A stretch of DNA of 64,000 nucleotides from Typhlomys cinereus (Eukaryota > Chordata > Mammalia > Rodentia > Platacanthomyidae). The notes beneath the pieces are model-generated. The model ran no database searches. It was not told where the DNA came from and worked only from the letters and a program-made list of their open reading frames with translations. Location of the stretch: the NCBI GenBank assembly GCA_023101885.1, contig JALPQD010000394.1, positions 248,001-312,000 of the forward strand, given 5' to 3'. Position numbers and translations under genes: made by a program. Of the stretch, positions 58,602-64,000 are shown in pieces; the stretch's first letter is position 1; each line of letters begins with the position of its first letter.

Positions 58602-59230
58602 TGTTGGGCCCACCCAGGAATTACCCCAGGGCATAGCTGAGCACATGGGACCAAAGATGGCACTGGGAGTTAGTGTCTTGGGCATAACCCTGGTCACATT
58701 ACAGAGAGCCCTAATAGGCTTTTAGGAGTTGACCTGCCTTCTTAAAATTTTTTTATTATTATTATTATTTATTCAACTGTGCGCATGTGCTTGTGTATGT
58801 GCCCGCGTGTGTGTGTGTCTGTGTGTGTGTGTGCCCGTGTATGTGTAGAACCACGGACGAATTCGCGAACCACCATGGACGCCTCCACCTCCTTCTGCCC
58901 CGGGATTTACAGGCTCCGCCCTACCAGGATCAGAAACGCAGGCCGCCCCCGCTTCCGCCTGGTGTCTATACGTGGGATCTGGGATCCGAACTCAGGACCT
59001 TCTGCCTGCAAGGCAGAGGCTTAACCCCTGAGCCACCTCTCCAGCCCCTTGACCTGCCTTCTTTACAGAGATACATTAAGTCTGACCTGTAAAGCTTGCA
59101 TGCTGTGTTGACCTTTAACACAATTGGCTGCCTGTTTCGTGCCCTGCAGTCTTTTGTCTATTTAAGCTGTTTTGTTACCCCCAATAAACAAGATTTGCTT
59201 TGACAAACTCCCTGCCGTGTGTTTAAGTTT
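58602..59230 (+). mobile_element. 3' LTR of class II ERV, split by a SINE
   Basis: Starts TGTTGGGCCCACCCAGG; AATAAA at 59184 (CCCCCAATAAACAAG). Without the SINE and one duplication copy it is about 305 bp, as is the 5' LTR. The 5' LTR lacks the SINE, so the SINE came after proviral integration. Confidence 0.88.
58744..59048 (-). mobile_element. Young SINE inserted in the ERV 3' LTR, antisense
   Basis: Perfect 15-bp target-site duplication TTGACCTGCCTTCTT (58729-58743 and 59049-59063). Head GGGGCTGGAGAGGTGGCTCAGG, B box GTTCGGATCC, and a tail of (CA)n with CG interruptions then AATAAATAATAATAATAA. Confidence 0.93.
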
Positions 59231-59297
59231 CTAGAGAGTTGAGGCAGAGAAGCATCAGTGAACTTGCCTTTCTTCATCCTAATGGCCTGGAGCCATG

Positions 59298-59299
59298 CT

Positions 59300-59350
<51 letters not shown>
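59298..59350. repeat. (TG)n microsatellite
   Basis: About 25 uninterrupted TG units. No SINE body is attached, unlike the other TG tracts in the window. Confidence 0.95.
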
Positions 59351-59351
<1 letters not shown>

Positions 59352-59474
59352 AACACCACAACCAGGAAAGTCAATCTTATAGCTAGTCAAACCCAAAATA
59401 CCTTCTCCCTGCACTCCAACCTTCAAAAGCTTGCACTCCTTTGGTAAGTCAGTAGCATTTTCCATCTTTTTTTT

Positions 59475-60075
59475 AATGTCTTGTAACATTTTTTATTTCT
59501 TTCACTCATACAAAGTTGATAAGTACCCCATTTCCCTCCCTCTCTCTACCTCCCATCCTTTTGCTCCCTTCCCCCTTGTCCTCTTCCTTTCCCTGCCTCC
59601 CTCCCTTTCTCCCAGACCCCTCCAGTTCCTCTAGCATCCTTTAGTGTGCATGTCAAAACATCCCTCTGGATCCTCCTCTCTGATGAAGTGTAATGACTCA
59701 GTAGCATTGTATAGAGCTCTTTTCTGTGTTCCCCTTTAGTATAGGAACACTACTGTAGCTGTTAATCCCTTGCCTCTAAGGATCCTAATGCCTGTGATTC
59801 ATGCTAGACTTTGAGGGGTCAATGATATGTTGGGCATTGAACAGGTCATGCAAAGTCCTATTATGATTACTTTGGCCCTAACTTGTGTGGAGAATCTTGC
59901 ATATCATTGCTCCTCCCCATCTTTAGGCTCTTACAATCTTACTGCCCCCTCTTCTGGAAATTCCCTGAGCTTTGGGATGGGGAGAGATTAGGCTGCCTGA
60001 TTCCAGGTGATTGATGCAGAGTCTCTGATGTACTGAATTATGGTTTGTTGATTTTTTTTTCAGTTTTACTAGCAG
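59475..60075 (-). mobile_element. 5'-truncated L1 3'UTR, antisense
   Basis: T-rich start, TTTCTTTCACTCATACAAAGTTGATAAGTACCCC, polypyrimidine tract 59530-59625, and 3'UTR to about 60070, where homology stops. Confidence 0.88.
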
Positions 60076-60465
60076 TTTACAACTTAAGGGGAAAAGTCTA
60101 CTGCCTCCTTTGAATTTTGAAGGAGCTTCCTGAATAAACTTCAGTCTTCATGGACAAAGGATGGGATTTGTCTTCTGTCTCCCTTCTCACCCTACCCTCT
60201 TTCTTTCTTTCTATTCTTCTCTTCTTCTAACATATACAATATTGACATTGCATATGTTTCCATTTAATTTGTGACATGATATTGTCTCATGTACAATGTT
60301 AGATGGAAATACTCAATAGGGACTGGGTTTTCCTGAGAGTTCTACTTTTAAATATCTGCTGTCAAAAAATTTGGATTCTCAACTCATTCACTCTTAGGTT
60401 CTTGTTATCTTCTGTCACTCAAGGTTGTAGAGGTGAAGGTGCACTGTCCAATCAGGCTCACAAAG

Positions 60466-60850
60466 AATGTGAAAGTTCATCCTTGGAGTCAACTTGACCA
60501 CACCTGGCATTAACTAAGATCAGCTAGCAGACGACCTGAAGAGATTATCCAGATCAATACATTTGCATTACAAAGACAAGCCCTTGATCTGATTTAATCT
60601 TCTGGTAGAAGACCAGATAAAGGAACCATTGAACTAAAGAGGAGAAGACAGTCTCTTCAAAGCTGAGCTACAAAATGCTTTTGCCTTCTACTGCCCAGTT
60701 TTTCTTCTTTGACCCTCCAACCCTCCAACCATCCAAGTCTTTGAGGTGACTAAAGACTCCCCAGGAATCTTCCAGCCTTTATCCATCATCACCCACTGAC
60801 CTATTGAATTGGGCAGCTACTGGTAGCCATTGTTGGACTACCTGGGTGAT
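60466..60850 (+). mobile_element. ERVL-type LTR, sense, 3' truncated
   Basis: TGTGAAAGTTCATCCTTGGAGTCAACTTGACCACACCTGG parallels the LTR at 41578 through ACTGACCTATTGAATTGGGCAGC. It ends before the polyadenylation region. Confidence 0.65.
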
Positions 60851-61734
60851 ATTTAGTAAGACAGCTGGACAGGAAGACATGTTTCTGGGTGGTGCCTGGT
60901 GTTTCTCACTGTGGGTGCCGATTGGGGGGTTGGGTGGGCTCCTGGCCCTGGCGTCCTATCCTGGCCTTGTGCTGCCCTGGAACCAGCTGAGGCATGAGGG
61001 GCCATGAAGCCATGAGCTCTGCTATGCTTGTCCCTGTGCTGTGCTGCAGCAGGGTGTAGGATCCTAGATGGATGGTCCACTTCCCCAAGGGGCATGTGGA
61101 CTTGGGGCTATCAGGAGCCCACAGTGCTTAGGAAAGTGGTATGTTTAGGCAATTTGGGCTGATTGAACAGGAGGCACTTTTATTATCTGGGATATAAACA
61201 AGTCCATCCTGTCCTCCTTGGTCACCATGTCTTTCTCCTGCTGTTTACCTCTCAATGCTGTGCTGTTGCAAGGTAGATAGAGTCAGGTTGACTATGCCTC
61301 CTCCTTCAGCCCTGAAAGCTGTTTTGGCTGTGGCTTTATATCCCTGATTGTGTTTTCCGCATTTTTGAATCTCTGGGACTGTTAGTATCTCTTAGCATAT
61401 GTGTGAGCAACCTCTTTAGGGTTGCAGGTCCCCTTCCCCAAATGAGAGACTAGCGCCTTTTGGGTGCAAGAGAGGAGAGGCTCCTTTTCATTGGGCTTCC
61501 AGGCCACCCTGAAGATAGTTCCTAATGCACATCAGCCCCTTCTTGAGAGCACAGCAAGTTTTTACAATCTCTAGCAGGCAGAAACAAACAGTAGAAGCAA
61601 GGGAGATAATTTTTACAAAGGTGCTTTCACAAGATACATGGTGCACAGTTATGATTTGGAGCTTTACTCATTGTACACAAATGGATATTAGGATCATTGG
61701 CAACACTAAAGTGGTTTGCTGTCCACTGAGCCAT
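60851..61734. other. Unassigned, GC-richer non-coding
   Basis: Contains a GC-rich stretch (60900-61130) and a diverged match at 61358-61420 to 37407-37460. No exon supported. Confidence 0.35.
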
Positions 61735-63400
61735 CTTTTCATAATCATAGAAGCTCAATAGGTACCCCTGTCCTCTCACTCCTTCCTCCCCTTACCAGTC
61801 ATTGCCTCTTGCACTGTGCCTCCTTTCCCCTTTCCTTTCACTCCCTCCTTCCATCTCCCTCTTCCAGTGCCTCCCCCTTTCTCTCTCCAATCCCCTGGAA
61901 CATCTTTTTGTGTGAATGCCAAACCTCCCTCTGAGTCCTCCACACTAGTGAGGGTTCAGGACTCAGTTGCATAGCTCTGAGCCCCTTCTTGGGCTCCCCA
62001 TTAGTATGCAAACTCTAACATGACTGTTTAATCTCTTGCCTCTAAGGATCCTACTATCTGGAGAATTCTCCCCTGTGAAACTTGCTAGACTTTGCAGGGG
62101 GGGTGTTGATATGTCAGCAATTTTTCAGGTCAGCCAAAGTCCAGTTCTGGTTGCTGCAGCCCTAACTTGTATGGAGTATCTTGCATATCATTGGTCCTCC
62201 CCATCTTTAGGCTCTTACATTCTTGCTGCCCCCTCTTCCACAATGCTCCCCAAGCTTTAGAATGGGGAATGATTTGGCTGGTCTTGTTCTAGATGATTAA
62301 TATAAAGTCTTTGGTGTTCTGATTTATAATTTGTAGTTATTTTCAATTTTGCTTTTCCTGCATGGCCCTGGGCTGCACGCTAATTGGTATCGAAGGTCAC
62401 CTCCTAACCAAGGACAAATGACTGTTTAAATGAAGATCTTAATATAAGAAGAGACTCACAGAGAGATGGAAGTTGGACATAGCAAGAGGGGGATGTCAGT
62501 GTCCTATTTGCCAAATTTTTACTATCTATATGCCGGTCCCTGTATCCTCCCTGATTGCTGAGATCAAACCTGTTCAGTTGCAAGTGACCAGGAAAGGAAG
62601 TGAAAGTGAATTGCATTAGATGTCTCACTACTTACATGCAATACATGACCATGAATTATTTTCACTACTGAAGTGGGAGCCTTTATCTCCTTTTATTTTG
62701 AGGCTTTCCTTCCCTTTCCTCCTATTTATATTCCTTTTTGATTGCAATCGTTATTATAGACATATCCCTTTGGATATGTCATTAAGTGGGTTTGGAACTA
62801 GGATTCACATATTAGGGAGTACATATGGTGTCTTAACTTTCTGTGTCTGGAATATTTCACTCGATATATTTTTTCTTTTTATTATTATTATTATTATTTA
62901 TTCAATTATGTGTGTGTGTGCGTGTATGTATGTGTGTGCGTGTATGCGTGTATGTGTGTGTAGAACCATGGACGAATTCGGGAACCACCATGGACCATCT
63001 CCACCTCCTCCTTGTTTACTCTGCCCGGGATTCACAGGCTCCACCCTACCAGGACCGGAAACGCAGGCCGCCCCCGCTTCCACCCAGCATCTATATGTGG
63101 GGTCTAGGATCCGAACTCAGGACCTTCTGCTTTCAAGGCGGAGGCTTAACCCCTGAGCCACCTCTCCAGCCCCCGATATATTTTTTTCTAATTCCACCAT
63201 TTCCCAGAAAATTTCATTAGTTCATCTTTTTTGATGGCCGAGTAGTACTCAAATGTATGAATCCACATTTTCGTTATCTATTCATCAACTATTGGACATT
63301 TGTGTTGATTCCACGACTTTGCTATTGTAAATAGTGGTGCAATGAACATAGTTGTGCTTGTGTCACTGCAGCAAATTTTTTTTAACAGTGAAAAACAAGA
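61735..63400 (-). mobile_element. L1 3'UTR and ORF2 end, antisense (older subfamily), with SINE
   Basis: 3'UTR from 61735 (AGAAGCTCAATAGGTACCCCTGTCC) with polypyrimidine tract 61765-61890. ORF2 end at about 62795. Interrupted by the SINE at 62876-63173, resuming with TTCTAATTCCACCATTTCCC and ending near 63380. Same subfamily as 39200-41204. Confidence 0.85.
62876..63173 (-). mobile_element. Young SINE with TG-type tail, antisense
   Basis: Target-site duplication CGATATATTTTTT (62862-62874 and 63174-63186). Minus-strand head GGGGCTGGAGAGGTGGCTCAGG, full body, TG/CGTG tail and (ATT)n end at 62881-62897. Confidence 0.92.
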
Positions 63401-63464
63401 GTCCATAATATTTTTTATTTATAGTGTATTTTTTTCACTCAGCCAAACTTTTTTATATTGTTTT

Positions 63465-64000
63465 ATTAATGCTAATAATTATGTGATGTTTTTTCACTCA
63501 TAAAAATGTAATAGGTACCCCTGTCCCCTCCCTCCCTCCAACCCTCACTGCACGTCCCTGCTCCTTCCCCCTTTTCCCCTTCCTTTCCCCTCTCCCACCC
63601 TTTCTCCCAGTGCCCCCTCCCCCCATCTCTGAAGCATTCTTTAATGTGTGTCAAACTTTCCTCTGGATCCTCCTCCCTGATGAGGTGTAAGGACCCAGTG
63701 GGATTTCCTAGAACTCTTTCTTGTGTTCCCCTTAAGTATAGGAATACTATTATGACTGTTAATCCCTTGCTTATAAGGATCCTAGTGCCTTTAGTCCATG
63801 CTAGATTTTTAGGGGTCAATGATATGTTGGTCATTGTGCAGATCATGCAGAGTCCTATTATAATTGCTTCGGCCTAACTTGTGTGGAGTATCTTGCATAT
63901 CATGACTCTTCCCATCCTTGTGTTCTTACACTCTTACCGCCCCCTCTTCTGGAAATTTCCCTAAGCTTCAAGATGGGGAGAGATTAGGCTAGCCTGGTTC
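63465..64000 (-). mobile_element. L1 3'UTR, antisense, running off the window
   Basis: TTTTTTCACTCATAAAAATGTAATAGGTACCCC then polypyrimidine tract 63515-63625 and 3'UTR to the right edge. Matches the younger subfamily (for example 13320-13830). Confidence 0.9.

Larger units (their letters stand above)
42123..59230 (+). mobile_element. Class II (ERVK/betaretrovirus-like) provirus, filled with later insertions
   Basis: LTRs at 42123-42435 and 58602-59230 bracket a leader, a short gag start (43036) and pol remnants (56266-57810). A sense L1 scrap (43185-44219), an antisense L1 cluster (44965-55690) and a SINE in the 3' LTR are later insertions. Gag beyond its first codons, protease and most of RT are absent. 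Loss is by deletion or replacement around the L1 cluster. The LTR divergence of roughly 10% indicates an old integration. Confidence 0.8.

Overview
The window is mammalian nuclear DNA, almost certainly from a rodent. It shows no operons and no long open host gene. It is a transposon-dense tract wrapped around broken KRAB zinc-finger (KZNF) gene pieces. The rodent assignment rests on three things. There are LINE-1 (L1) copies with a polypurine-rich 3'UTR and repeated 5'UTR promoter units. There is a young tRNA-derived SINE whose 5' end resembles the B2/ID 'GGCTGGAGAG..GGCTCAG' head. There are decayed B1/ID (B4-like) SINEs and MaLR/ERVL-type LTRs. The species cannot be named from the sequence alone.

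Layout. 1-2.87 kb: 3' part of a sense L1 plus a second L1 3'UTR scrap. 3.1-3.46 kb: antisense MaLR-like solo LTR. 6.9-10 kb: a minus-strand zinc-finger scrap beside a plus-strand KRAB-A exon (7237-7363), followed 2.5 kb later by a phase-compatible KRAB-B exon (9861-9953); a young SINE and an antisense L1 fragment lie in the intron. 11-12 kb: ERVL-type LTR and a B4-like SINE. 13.3-20.3 kb: near full-length antisense L1 with two SINE insertions and two 5'UTR monomers. 20.3-27.4 kb: mostly old unassigned sequence, a 73-bp L1 scrap with clear target-site duplications, and old LTR and L1 remnants. 27.7-30.5 kb: a decayed KRAB-A exon and a C2H2 zinc-finger array of about 17 recognisable fingers, with frameshifts and stops. 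31-38.9 kb: MaLR/ERVL-type pieces, an antisense gag-like remnant with a PPxY motif, and SINEs. 39.2-41.6 kb: old antisense L1s.

42.1-59.2 kb is a class II (ERVK/betaretrovirus-like) provirus. It has a 5' LTR, a short gag start, pol remnants (RT connection, RNase H, integrase), a polypurine tract and a 3' LTR. It has been filled by later L1 insertions, and its 3' LTR is split by a SINE. Inside it, 46.6-50.6 kb carries a nearly identical 1978-bp tandem duplication. The pattern of diagnostic bases indicates unequal crossover between two L1s, which created a chimeric L1. 59.5-64 kb: more antisense L1 3' ends, another LTR and another SINE.

No gene here looks able to make a full-length protein. 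The only host coding segments that look intact are the two KRAB exons. The array of fingers downstream is a pseudogene. I found no evidence of a new enzymatic or defence system; the most informative signals are structural: the L1 chimera, the nested provirus, the KRAB exon pair and the SINE family with a dinucleotide tail.
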